DNA of 64,000 nt, from contig NZ_MRDH01000007.1 in NCBI RefSeq assembly GCF_002008225.1, forward strand, positions 1-64,000. The letters run 5' to 3'. Shown here piece after piece: positions 1-8,276 of the stretch (positions are counted from its first letter, which is position 1; each line of letters starts with the position of its first letter). The notes beneath the pieces are model-generated. The model did no database searches. It saw only the letters and a list, made by a program, of their open reading frames with translations, and was not told the DNA's origin. The DNA is from Agrobacterium salinitolerans (GTDB taxonomy: Bacteria > Pseudomonadota > Alphaproteobacteria > Rhizobiales > Rhizobiaceae). Made by a program: the position numbers and the translations under genes.

Positions 1-32
1 TAAAAGACCACAACAAAACGTCATCATCCCGA

Positions 33-67
33 AAAAGAAAAAACCCGCCGAAAATATCGACGGGTTT
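33..67 (-). terminator. Rho-independent terminator of the first chemotaxis receptor gene
   Basis: On the minus strand an imperfect stem (AAACCCG at 67-61 pairing with CGGGTTT at 47-41, with extra pairing inside) is followed by a T-rich tail opposite the A-run at 33-44. It lies just past the stop of the minus-strand receptor gene at 119, so it probably ends that transcript. Confidence 0.6.
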
Positions 68-80
68 GTCAGCGGTCTGA

Positions 81-109
81 GGCCGGAGGTTCTGCCTCCG
101 GCCTTTTTT
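81..109 (+). terminator. Rho-independent terminator for a plus-strand gene outside the window
   Basis: A perfect 9-bp stem (GGCCGGAGG at 81-89, CCTCCGGCC at 95-103) with a 5-nt loop is followed by six T residues at 104-109 on the plus strand. No plus-strand gene lies between the window start and here, so it presumably ends a transcript entering from the left. It also faces the end of the minus-strand receptor gene. Confidence 0.7.
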
Positions 110-118
110 CGTTGCGGT

Positions 119-2383
119 TTATGCCGCGTAACGCTGGTCTTGTTGGCGGAGGCTGCCGACCGAGAACTGCCCCACCTGTTCGGTCAGGCCGTCGGCCTCG
201 CTGGACAGCGAGAAGGCGGCGGCCGTCGTTTCCTCCACCATGGCCGCATTCTGCTGCGTCACATGGTCGAGTTCGTTGACGGAGGCGTTGATTTCGCTGA
301 GACGGCCGGACTGATCGCGCGATGCGGTGGCGATCTCGCCGATCTGGTCGTTGACCGACTGGATGCGTTTCTGGATCTGCTCGAGGCTTTCACCGGTCTT
401 CAGCACCAGCGCCACGCCGCTTTCCACATCGCCTGCAGAGGTTGCGATCAGCGTCGTGATGTCACGCGCGGCGGCTGCCGATTTCTGGGCCAATTCACGA
501 ACCTCCTGCGCCACGACCGCGAAGCCCTTTCCGGCCTCCCCGGCGCGCGCGGCTTCCACACCGGCATTCAGCGCCAAAAGATTAGTCTGGAAGGCGATCT
601 GGTCGATGACGTCGATGATCTGGCGGATCTTGGCCGACGAGGTCTCGATACGTTCCATCGCGACAATCGCTTCTTTCACGACAGCGGTGGATTTATGGGC
701 GTCCTGCATCGTGCCGGCCGTTGCCTCGACGGCGACATTGCAGCGCGACAGCGAGAGATTGACGGCCTGCGTCATGTCTCCGAGCGCTGCTGCCGCTTCC
801 TCAAGGGCTGCGGCCTGGCGTTCGGTGCGACGCGACAGGTCTTCCGATGCGCTTTTCAATTCGCCGGAGCCGGAGCGGATGGCATTGGCGCTTTCGCCGA
901 TGTTGGAGATGGTCGCTTCCAGGCCCGCCATGGAGTTGTTGAAGTCGACGCGCAGGTGATCGAGCGACGGCACGAAGGATTTGTCGATGCGGAGATCGAG
1001 CCTGCCGGCCGCAAGATTGGCAAGACCGGTGGCGAGTGCGTCGACAGCCTCTTCCAGTTCCTTGGCGCTTCTTGCCTTTTCCATCTCGCGCTGGGCGCGT
1101 TCCTCGTCCAGTTCCTCGCCCTTGCGATGGGCTTCTTCTTCCATGCGCTGCTTGTCCAGAATGCCCTGGCGGAAGGATTCCAGCGCGCGCGCCATGGTGC
1201 CGATCTCGTCGCCGCGGGAAACGGCCTTGATCTCGATATTGCTATCACCGCCGTTCAGGCGTTCCATCAATGCGGCAAGGCCGGTCAATGGCTTGGTGAG
1301 GCTGGCGGACACAAAAATACCGATCAGCGTCATGATCGCGAGTACCGCCAGTGTTGCGATGGTTGCCCAGAAGGCGAGATCGTTGGCGGCGGCCAGCACC
1401 TTGCTCTCCTGCTGGCCGATGGCCAGAAGATGTTTCTGTCCGAAAACGGAGACCGGGCGATAGGCATAGAAGATGTTACCGGCAGGCGTCTGCGCCATCA
1501 CCATTCCGGCATCGCTTGCGCCCGACAGGGCCGCGAGATTCTCGGAAATGCTGGCATCCGCACCGCCCGAGAGGACCCCGGCGCGGCGTTTGCCATCCGC
1601 GCTCAGAAGAACGGCGTCATCGATTGTCTTGCCGGTTTCTTCGGGTGTGACAACGGCGCCGATACGGTCGGCGGCGATGCGCATGATGACGGCGCCCTTG
1701 CGCTGAATCTGGCCCCAGTTGGAAACGGCGAGCGGCATGCCGATCATGGCCGAATCATTTTCCCCACCGCTGAAGCCGGTGGTGCTGACGACACCGTCCT
1801 TGCCGGCCTCGATGCGGTCGAACAGCTCCTTGATCGCAGCGTTCTGCGGTTCCGTCACGCTGGTGAGGAAGTTCTTCCCCTTGGTCACGGTGTAAATAAT
1901 GAGGCCGGTCTTGTCGATCACGTAGATGTCGCTGACACGGGTGTTGCGCCAGACGCTGGCGATGGCGGCGTTGATGGTGGCGTGGCGAATGGCGTAAAGC
2001 AGTCGCAGGCCTTCGCCGTTGAAGGAGGCGCGCTCCTCCTCGGAAACGCCCTCGCGGCGGAAAGCCTGGATGATGGCGTCCTTTTCCGTCGGCACAACGG
2101 TGGTCATCGTTTCCAGCGCCTGTGCGATTGCAGCATTCTGCGACAGTTCGGAGATGCTCTGTTCGACACGCAGAGTATAGGCATCAAGCTGCTTGGACTG
2201 GTTGCTTGCAACCGTTTCGAGCCTGATTTCGCTGGCGTCTATAAGACCCGACTTGCCCATCTCGTAGGATAACAGCCCCACGGACAGGCAGGAGACCAGC
2301 GTCGCGCCCGTGACGAGCGCTGCGAATTTGGCCTTGATCGACAATGATTTAGCTTTGACAGCAGTCGGATTTGCACCCGGCAT
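119..2383 (-). CDS. Methyl-accepting chemotaxis protein (double-TM receptor)
   Basis: Inner-membrane chemoreceptor that senses periplasmic ligands and controls CheA through CheW. The 754-aa product has an N-terminal membrane helix near residues 20-40, a periplasmic sensor region of about 300 residues, a second helix near 335-360, HAMP regions and a methyl-accepting signalling domain whose hairpin tip contains [20 protein letters not shown]. The start at 2383 is preferred over the upstream in-frame ATG at 2416 because GGGAGG lies 6-7 nt before it. The C terminus has no NWETF-like pentapeptide for CheR tethering. The ligand is unknown. It is divergent from the glycosyltransferase operon and stands alone with its own terminator. 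Family confidence is very high. Confidence 0.95.
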   Translation of the reverse strand: MPGANPTAVKAKSLSIKAKFAALVTGATLVSCLSVGLLSYEMGKSGLIDASEIRLETVASNQSKQLDAYTLRVEQSISELSQNAAIAQALETMTTVVPTEKDAIIQAFRREGVSEEERASFNGEGLRLLYAIRHATINAAIASVWRNTRVSDIYVIDKTGLIIYTVTKGKNFLTSVTEPQNAAIKELFDRIEAGKDGVVSTTGFSGGENDSAMIGMPLAVSNWGQIQRKGAVIMRIAADRIGAVVTPEETGKTIDDAVLLSADGKRRAGVLSGGADASISENLAALSGASDAGMVMAQTPAGNIFYAYRPVSVFGQKHLLAIGQQESKVLAAANDLAFWATIATLAVLAIMTLIGIFVSASLTKPLTGLAALMERLNGGDSNIEIKAVSRGDEIGTMARALESFRQGILDKQRMEEEAHRKGEELDEERAQREMEKARSAKELEEAVDALATGLANLAAGRLDLRIDKSFVPSLDHLRVDFNNSMAGLEATISNIGESANAIRSGSGELKSASEDLSRRTERQAAALEEAAAALGDMTQAVNLSLSRCNVAVEATAGTMQDAHKSTAVVKEAIVAMERIETSSAKIRQIIDVIDQIAFQTNLLALNAGVEAARAGEAGKGFAVVAQEVRELAQKSAAAARDITTLIATSAGDVESGVALVLKTGESLEQIQKRIQSVNDQIGEIATASRDQSGRLSEINASVNELDHVTQQNAAMVEETTAAAFSLSSEADGLTEQVGQFSVGSLRQQDQRYAA

Positions 2384-2667
2384 CCTGTTCCCTCCCCCAA
2401 AAAAACGTAGCCGCACGGTGGCAAAAATTGCTTACGGTCGCGTTAAAGGGTTGCGAATTGTAGGATTATTTCCCGCATGCCGTGAGAAAAACTTCGACAG
2501 CAATCGAGGTTCCACCGAAACGTGCCGTTATAAAACTGCAATAGAACAGGCGCATATCGAGCGAAGATCAACGGCTGTTCATGTTCATGCAAGCTTTTCG
2601 CGCTCCTTCTCTCGCCACTATCGATGATGTCTGCGGACTGAATGCAGACGGATATGACGGAGCCAGC

Positions 2668-3420
2668 GTGAAACCGAGGCCGGATTTCGCCGTTGTCGTG
2701 CCCATGCACAATGAGCAAGCGAGTGTGGAAACGCTCGTGGCGGAGATTTTCGTCGCCTGTCAGCCGGTCGGCGCCTTCGAGATCGTGGTTGTGGACGATG
2801 CGTCTTCCGACGGCACGGTCGACGCGGTGCTTGCGCTCGGGGACCGTTATCCGATGCTGCGGCTCGTCCGGCACGATCGCCAGGGCGGCCAGTCTGCGGC
2901 GATCCACAGCGGCGTGCAGGCGGCGCGTGCGCCGGTCATTTGCATGCTGGATGGAGACGGGCAGAACCCGCCGGACAATCTGCCGGCACTTCTTGCGCCG
3001 CTTCTCTCCGCAGGCGCTTCCAGCCGGCTCGGTCTCGTGGCCGGCCAGCGCGTCGGCCGGCGCGATACGCTCGGAAAACGCCTTTCCTCCCGCTTTGCCA
3101 ACGGGCTTCGGGCGCGGATATTGAAGGACGGCACGCGTGACACCGGCTGCGGGCTAAAGGCCTTCCGCCGCGACGCCTATCTCGCCTTGCCCTATTTCGA
3201 TCATCACCATCGCTATTTCCCGGCGCTGTTCAATCGCGACGGCTGGCAGGTCGCCCATGTCGACGTCACGCACCGGGCACGGCTGCACGGGAATTCCCAT
3301 TACACCAATATCGGCCGCGCGCTTGTCGGCATCCACGATCTGATCGGCGTCGCCTGGCTGCTGCGCCGGCGAAAGCGGTCAAGCTGGGCTGAAACTTTCA
3401 AAACGGAGACATCGCCGTGA
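2668..3420 (+). CDS. Family 2 glycosyltransferase, polyprenyl-phosphate sugar synthase type
   Basis: GT-A fold enzyme resembling ArnC/DPM1-type synthases, which load a sugar from a nucleotide donor onto a polyprenyl phosphate at the cytoplasmic face. Visible motifs are the N-terminal nucleotide-binding strand VVVPMHNEQ, VVDDASSDGT, the metal-binding DGDGQNPP, and a C-terminal DTGCGLKAFRRDAY block typical of the subfamily. I chose the GTG at 2668 because GGAG lies 5 nt upstream and the conserved domain begins a few residues later; an ATG at 2581 would add 29 poorly conserved residues. No C-terminal membrane helices are seen. It is the first gene of a four-gene overlapping operon, which implies it supplies the lipid-linked donor used by the GT39/83-type transferase downstream. 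The sugar cannot be read from sequence. Confidence 0.88.
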   Translation: MKPRPDFAVVVPMHNEQASVETLVAEIFVACQPVGAFEIVVVDDASSDGTVDAVLALGDRYPMLRLVRHDRQGGQSAAIHSGVQAARAPVICMLDGDGQNPPDNLPALLAPLLSAGASSRLGLVAGQRVGRRDTLGKRLSSRFANGLRARILKDGTRDTGCGLKAFRRDAYLALPYFDHHHRYFPALFNRDGWQVAHVDVTHRARLHGNSHYTNIGRALVGIHDLIGVAWLLRRRKRSSWAETFKTETSP

Positions 3421-3728
3421 ACGCACCGGCTTTATGGTCCATGCTGCATGTGAACAGCTGGAAGGAATTTCTGTGGGTCTGCACCGGCTTCATGGGCCAG
3501 ATGCTGTTCACCATGCGCTTTCTGGTTCAATGGATTTCTTCGGAACGGGCAAACCGCTCGGTCATTCCGGTGGCGTTCTGGTATTTTTCCGTTCTCGGCG
3601 GTCTGGTGCTGCTTTCCTACGCCATCTGGCGGCGCGATCCGGTCTTCATTCTGGGCCAGGCGTCCGGCCTTTTTATCTATGCCCGAAATCTCTGGTTGAT
3701 TCATGCAGAACGCCGCCAGCATGCATGA
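3417..3728 (+). CDS. Small LAB-N (lipid-A-disaccharide synthase N-terminal domain-like) membrane protein
   Basis: 103-aa protein with about three predicted membrane helices, recognisable as the LAB-N family (GFMGQMLFTMRFLVQW, ERANRSVIPVAFWYFS, LIYARNLW-like C terminus). Despite its name the family is not the LpxB catalytic domain. Stand-alone copies commonly sit beside ArnC/ArnT-like genes and are thought to help lipid-linked sugar transfer or translocation. It starts at GTG 3417 inside the GTGA overlap with the preceding stop; GGAG at 3405-3408 has suitable spacing. Its end overlaps the next gene by 26 nt. The position between the lipid-sugar synthase and the membrane transferase supports a helper role, but that is inference. 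Confidence 0.85.
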   Translation: MNAPALWSMLHVNSWKEFLWVCTGFMGQMLFTMRFLVQWISSERANRSVIPVAFWYFSVLGGLVLLSYAIWRRDPVFILGQASGLFIYARNLWLIHAERRQHA

Positions 3729-5211
3729 GGCGACGACCCTGCCTTATGCGCAGGCAGGCGATGAGCGTCGGTGGCTGACATTTGCATTCGCGGCGATCGT
3801 CCTCGTGACGGCGCTGCGCGTCCTTGCACTGGCCTTCAACCGGACCGACCTTTTCGTCGATGAGGCGCAATATTGGCTATGGGGCAGGGAGATGGCGTTC
3901 GGCGCCTATTCCAAGCCGCCCTTGATCGGCTGGCTTATCCGCGCGGCAACCGTTCTGGGCGGCGGCGAGGGCACTTTTCAGGTGCGGCTGGCCGCACCCG
4001 TGGTGCATGGCGTGGCGACGGCGGCCATCCTTGCCCTCGGCCGCATGATCTATGATGTCAGGCTGGCATCCCTGGCCGCCCTTATCTATCTGACCTTGCC
4101 GGCGGTAACGCTCGGCAGCCTGCTGATCTCCACCGATACACCGATGATGCTGTTCATCGTGCTGTCGATGATCTCCGTGCGCAAGCTTGCGCTCGCCCGC
4201 TACGATGGCAGGGCGTCGTCGGGCTGGAGCATCGCCCTCGGGCTGTGCTTCGGCCTCGGGCTGATGTCGAAATATGCGATGATCTATTTTCTGCCCTGCT
4301 TCATCGCCGCCGGCTGGCTCTGCGAGGCGTGGCGCATCCGGCTGCGTGACGCGGCATTTGCCGCGCTCGTCTGCGTTGTCGTCATCGCGCCCAATCTGTG
4401 GTGGAACGCGGCGCATGATTTCATGACCGCACGCCATACGGCGGACAATGCGAACTGGCATGGCGTCCGGCTGAAGATCGGTTCCGCGCTGGAATTCTTC
4501 TTCTCCCAGGCGGGCGTGGTCGGCCCATTCGTTTTTGTCGGCATGATCGTCGCAACAATTCGTGCGAAGAATGCCGAAACCCGGGCGCTGGTCGCTCTTT
4601 CGGTGCCGATTGTTCTGCTGATCACCGCGCAGGGTTTGATGTCGCGGGCGCTCGCCAACTGGGCGGTCGGGGCCTATGCGGCCGGCGTGCTTCTGGCGGT
4701 GCCGGTCCTGGCGTCGCGGCGCTGGCTCATCGTGTCCACTCTCGTGCTCGGCGGCATCGTGGCCGTGGCGCTGCCGCTGATGACCATTGCCGGAACGCAA
4801 TTGCGCCTGCCGAGTGGTGAACTGGCGATGAAGCGGTATCTGGGGCGCGCCGACCTGGTGTCGACCGGTCTGTTACGGGCGCGCGAGGCGGGGGCGGACG
4901 CCATTGTCGCTACGGACCGTTCGATACTCGCCGAGCTCTTTTATCAATTACGGGACGAAAAACAGGTGAAGACGCGCGCACTGCCCGAAACCGGCGTGCC
5001 TTCCAGCCATTATGCCCTTCTTTACCCGCTGAAACCCGGCGAGGCGAAATATCCCTTGTTCCTGGCAAGTGCGGATGGCCTGCCGGCGTGCCTTGCCGGT
5101 GAGGCGCCGGTCGCCCGCTGGACCGCCGGGCCGGGCTTCCTCGAGGGCAGGGAAATCGGCCTCTGGCGCCTGCTGCCGCGATGCATGCCGGAGGGCAGCA
5201 ATGGACAATGA
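3703..5211 (+). CDS. GT39/GT83-family integral membrane glycosyltransferase (ArnT/PMT-like)
   Basis: 502-aa GT-C fold enzyme with about a dozen hydrophobic helices. The first long periplasmic loop carries FVDEAQYWLWG and YSKPPLIGW, matching the Asp-Glu and lysine-proline motif used by the ArnT/PMT family to bind metal and the polyprenyl-phosphate donor. It probably transfers a sugar from polyprenyl phosphate to lipid A, core or another periplasmic acceptor. Translation is coupled to the LAB-N gene (26-nt overlap). ATG 3703 is used; ATG 3721 is an alternative and neither has a clear Shine-Dalgarno. The stop overlaps the start of the PAP2 gene. Donor sugar and acceptor are unknown; rhizobial lipid A or core galacturonosyl transferases are the obvious comparison. 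Confidence 0.85.
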   Translation: MQNAASMHEATTLPYAQAGDERRWLTFAFAAIVLVTALRVLALAFNRTDLFVDEAQYWLWGREMAFGAYSKPPLIGWLIRAATVLGGGEGTFQVRLAAPVVHGVATAAILALGRMIYDVRLASLAALIYLTLPAVTLGSLLISTDTPMMLFIVLSMISVRKLALARYDGRASSGWSIALGLCFGLGLMSKYAMIYFLPCFIAAGWLCEAWRIRLRDAAFAALVCVVVIAPNLWWNAAHDFMTARHTADNANWHGVRLKIGSALEFFFSQAGVVGPFVFVGMIVATIRAKNAETRALVALSVPIVLLITAQGLMSRALANWAVGAYAAGVLLAVPVLASRRWLIVSTLVLGGIVAVALPLMTIAGTQLRLPSGELAMKRYLGRADLVSTGLLRAREAGADAIVATDRSILAELFYQLRDEKQVKTRALPETGVPSSHYALLYPLKPGEAKYPLFLASADGLPACLAGEAPVARWTAGPGFLEGREIGLWRLLPRCMPEGSNGQ

Positions 5212-6049
5212 TCTTTCGCATATGCGGATCACGATCTGGGTGACATTCGCGACATTGGCGCTCGTCATCCTATTCGCGACCTTTCCCTCCATCGATCTCA
5301 GCTTCTCCGCCCTGTTTTTCTCGCCCGTCGAGCAGCCATGGTCCGGCCGTGAACCGTTTCCCGAATGGTTGCGGGATACGCTGCGCGAAGGTACGGAGCT
5401 TGCCACTCTTCTGGCTTTCGTGATCCTTGTCGGCAATCTTCGGCTGGGTACGCTGCAAAGAACCGGCTGGCGAGTGTGGGCCTTCCTGTGCGGGCCGGTG
5501 ATCCTTTGTGCCGGGCTTCTCGTCAATGGTGTGCTGAAGGCGACTATCGGTCGCGCCCGCCCATTCAGCGTCACCGAATTCGGCGGTCAGCAGCTTTTCA
5601 CGCCGCCTTTCCAGTACAGTGCGCAATGTTATTCGAACTGCTCGTTTTCTTCCGGCGAAACCGCGCTGATCGCCAGTTTCTTCCTGCCGCTCTGCGTGCT
5701 CGTCTGGCCCCGGCTGCAACGGCGCGGACGCTTGGCGATGGGAAGCATCGCCGCCGGCATGATCGTCCTTATGTCCGGCTTGCGCATTGCGGCCGGCGGA
5801 CATTTCCTCAGCGATGTGGTGATGTCGATCCTGTTTTCCGCCTTGACGACCCTGTTCCTCTATCGGCTGCTGGCGGTAAACCGTCACCGTCACCTGTTCA
5901 CCGTCAATGCGGTCAGAGCCGATACGGTCAGCATCTGGCGCAATGGTCGCCATGCTGTCCTCACGCGGCTTCGGCGCTGGTGGCCGAAAATCAAGGCTGC
6001 AGCCTCACGTCTGCAGCGGCCGCCGGACGCGGGTGCGGCATCGTCTTAA
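5201..6049 (+). CDS. PAP2-family membrane phosphatase
   Basis: 282-aa membrane protein with about six helices and the three PAP2 signature blocks. These are KATIGRARP (KX6RP), a central NCSFSSGETA block where most members have PSGH, and SGLRIAAGGHFLSDV (SRX5HX3D-like, with the nucleophile histidine and aspartate kept). The family removes phosphate from lipid pyrophosphates or lipid A (LpxE/UppP-like), with the active site facing the periplasm. The start at 5201 follows GGAGGG with good spacing and overlaps the previous stop; a longer frame from 5069 lies inside the preceding gene. The Glu in place of the usual His in motif 2 is noteworthy. Its operon position suggests lipid A dephosphorylation or recycling of the lipid carrier. 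Confidence 0.88.
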   Translation: MDNDLSHMRITIWVTFATLALVILFATFPSIDLSFSALFFSPVEQPWSGREPFPEWLRDTLREGTELATLLAFVILVGNLRLGTLQRTGWRVWAFLCGPVILCAGLLVNGVLKATIGRARPFSVTEFGGQQLFTPPFQYSAQCYSNCSFSSGETALIASFFLPLCVLVWPRLQRRGRLAMGSIAAGMIVLMSGLRIAAGGHFLSDVVMSILFSALTTLFLYRLLAVNRHRHLFTVNAVRADTVSIWRNGRHAVLTRLRRWWPKIKAAASRLQRPPDAGAASS

Positions 6050-6106
6050 GAGGAACTTCGGAGTTCGCTTCAATGAGGTGAATGGCGAGCGCGCCAGATA
6101 CTCCTG

Positions 6107-6193
6107 CGTCACCCTCGTACTTGTCCCGGGGATCCGCGGCCTATTGATTTTATTCACCGCGATTAGATCCTCGGCACAGGGCCGAGGATGACG
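6107..6193. repeat. Imperfect palindromic intergenic repeat (RIME-like)
   Basis: Two 28-bp arms (6107-6134 and 6166-6193) are inverted copies with a few mismatches: each arm runs CGTCA/TCCCTCG...GGATC, and the inner spacer is about 31 bp. The whole element is 87 bp and sits in the 250-bp gap between the PAP2 gene and prs, which converge. Short palindromic elements with ends of the CGTCATCCTCGG type are common in Rhizobiales intergenic regions. It could also act as a bidirectional transcription barrier. No gene is seen in the rest of 6050-6299. Confidence 0.6.
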
Positions 6194-6299
6194 TCGAGGC
6201 AACCAGCGATTTCGAGATGGACCGCAGCCTGCCCGACAATCTGAACCGGGCGGCAATTCGCCAGGCCGCAGAATGATTGCCGAGGTTTGCCGCAGCTTG

Positions 6300-7232
6300 T
6301 CAGTCGAACAGGCCGGAGACCGACTGTTCCTGCGCGGTGCGGTTGATCGCTTCACCAAGCAGACCTGCGGTGCTGACCACGCGGATATTGTGCGCGGACT
6401 GGACACCGGTGGTCGGCTGGATGCTGTCGGTGATGACGAGTTCGCGCAGCTTCGAGGAGGCAACGCGGGCAACCGCGCCGCCGGAAAGTACACCGTGGGT
6501 GATATAGGCGGTAACGCTGGTCGCGCCTTTTTTCAACAGGGCTTCTGCGGCATTGCAGAGCGTGCCGCCGGAATCGATGATGTCGTCGATGAGGATACAA
6601 TCCTTGCCGGAGACGTCGCCGATGACGTTCATGACCTCGGATTCGCCGGGACGGTCACGGCGCTTGTCGACGATGGCCAGAAGACAGTCGAGACGCTTCG
6701 AAAGGGCACGGGCGCGCACCACGCCGCCGACGTCAGGTGAAACCACCATGACATTGTTGGTGTCGTAATGGTCCTTCACGTCGCGGGCGAGAATGGGTGC
6801 TGCGAAGAGATTGTCGGTAGGGATATCGAAAAAGCCCTGGATCTGGCCGGCATGGAGATCGAGGGTGAGAACGCGGTCGGCGCCGGCTTCGGTGATCAGA
6901 TTGGCGACGAGCTTGGCGGAAATCGGGGTGCGGGGGCCTGCCTTGCGATCCTGGCGGGCATAACCGAAATAGGGCAGCACCGCGGTGATACGTTTTGCCG
7001 AGGAGCGGCGCATGGCATCGATCATGATGAGCAGTTCCATCAGATGATCATTTGCCGGGAAGGAGGTGGACTGGACGATGAAAACGTCCTCGCCGCGCAC
7101 GTTCTCGCTGATTTCTACGAATATTTCCTGGTCAGCAAACCGCTTTACAGTGGCATTTCCGAGAGGAACGTTCAGATACTTGCAGATCGCTTCGGCAAGG
7201 TGCCGGTTCGAATTGCCTGCGAAAACCTTCAT
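6300..7232 (-). CDS. prs: Ribose-phosphate pyrophosphokinase
   Basis: Makes PRPP from ribose 5-phosphate and ATP, feeding purine, pyrimidine, histidine, tryptophan and NAD synthesis. The 310-aa product is the family's usual length. It has the N-terminal MKVFAGNSN strand, the catalytic flexible-loop segment, and the PRPP-binding loop around [21 protein letters not shown] followed by [14 protein letters not shown]. The start at 7232 gives the standard N terminus; an in-frame ATG eight codons upstream (7256) is possible and also has a weak purine-rich leader. It is monocistronic: the next minus-strand gene ends 220 bp upstream, and that gap (7233-7452) presumably holds the promoter. Confidence 0.96.
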   Translation of the reverse strand: MKVFAGNSNRHLAEAICKYLNVPLGNATVKRFADQEIFVEISENVRGEDVFIVQSTSFPANDHLMELLIMIDAMRRSSAKRITAVLPYFGYARQDRKAGPRTPISAKLVANLITEAGADRVLTLDLHAGQIQGFFDIPTDNLFAAPILARDVKDHYDTNNVMVVSPDVGGVVRARALSKRLDCLLAIVDKRRDRPGESEVMNVIGDVSGKDCILIDDIIDSGGTLCNAAEALLKKGATSVTAYITHGVLSGGAVARVASSKLRELVITDSIQPTTGVQSAHNIRVVSTAGLLGEAINRTAQEQSVSGLFD

Positions 7233-7452
7233 TGCGGCCGCCTGTTTCCATGCCATCGCCTTGCATTACGGGGCTCAATCCACCGTAACCAAGCGTCGTT
7301 CAAGGGGAGGAACATCCGGCTGAAAAGCCTTTGCCGGATACGCCTTGTTGCCATGCGCGCCTTAATAGCGCTGTTGCTTCCGATTGCAAGAGGACTCCGC
7401 GCTTTCGCAATGATTTTCGTGAAATCTCTGTGACTTCTCCCGCCGTTTCACC

Positions 7453-8187
7453 TCATCCGCGTTGAGACTGCTTCCATGACGTATACTCACCCAGCGTTTT
7501 TGCAGCGATATCCTGCATGACCCTGTCGGTCACGGCGGCCCATGGATCGCTGCCTTTTGCTACGACGCTTTCCTGTCCCTGCAGGCGGTGCAGCCGCACA
7601 CCATTGGCGTCCAGAATGTCCCAGACGTAAACGATGTTGACCTTGCCGCCATCGGCAAAGGCGGAGAAATATCCCTTCAGGATGTTTTCAGCCGAATTGT
7701 CGTTGGAGGCCCGGATGGTCAGCCCCTTCGCCCGCGCTTCGGCCCCGAGCTGGCGCGACAGCGGCGTGACCGCCTGAACCGGTGCACCGATGATCGGCAG
7801 GAAGCGGATGGAATTACCGGAGGTCGCAGGCGCAAGTGACGCCGTCTGCTGTGCGGGTGCGGGTTGAGCGGCGGCGGTCTGGCTCTGGCGAAGCGGTTCG
7901 CCATATTGGCTGCCATTGGACAGGGCTTGCGCCTGCGCCTGCAACGAGTTCTGCGGTGCGTAGGCAGGAACGGATGTCGCGGTTGCCGGAGCGCCAGCGG
8001 GGGCGCGGTCGGCGGCGGCGGCCATCTGGTCGAGGTCGCCCTGCGTTACGGGTGTCGATTGCGAGGTGTTTTGGCCGACATCCACCTGCGGTGTCAGCGC
8101 TTCCGTCGTGTTGCAGCCTGACAGGGCCAGCATCATCGCTGGAACAATGATGGCTGGAAAAAGGGGGGTAAACCCCATCCGGCTCAT
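7453..8187 (-). CDS. Putative lipoprotein of unknown function
   Basis: 244-aa protein with a lipoprotein signal: basic/hydrophobic N terminus then lipobox LSGC, so Cys is expected to be diacylated by Lgt, encoded nearby. The middle is low-complexity Ala/Gln/Pro. The C-terminal part (about residues 110-244) looks folded, with RFLPIIGAPVQAVTPLSRQL and a strand-rich end including VYVWDILDANGVRLHRL. The start at 8187 has GAGAGGG with good spacing and puts the lipobox about 25 residues in. I do not recognise a named domain. The product is probably membrane-anchored in the periplasm. It lies downstream of the M24-pgeF-midA-lgt group and may share their transcript. Confidence 0.75.
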   Translation of the reverse strand: MSRMGFTPLFPAIIVPAMMLALSGCNTTEALTPQVDVGQNTSQSTPVTQGDLDQMAAAADRAPAGAPATATSVPAYAPQNSLQAQAQALSNGSQYGEPLRQSQTAAAQPAPAQQTASLAPATSGNSIRFLPIIGAPVQAVTPLSRQLGAEARAKGLTIRASNDNSAENILKGYFSAFADGGKVNIVYVWDILDANGVRLHRLQGQESVVAKGSDPWAAVTDRVMQDIAAKTLGEYTSWKQSQRG

Positions 8188-8276
8188 GCGATTTTCCCTC
8201 TCATGTTCCGCTCCTTCTTGCCCAAGGTGGCGCAATGTAAGGGCGGTCTTCCCGCTCTGTCAAACCCGGCGGCGAT

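Noticed and set aside
140..2272. A 710-aa open frame on the plus strand
   Set aside because: It is antisense to the first chemotaxis receptor, whose translation has clear domains.
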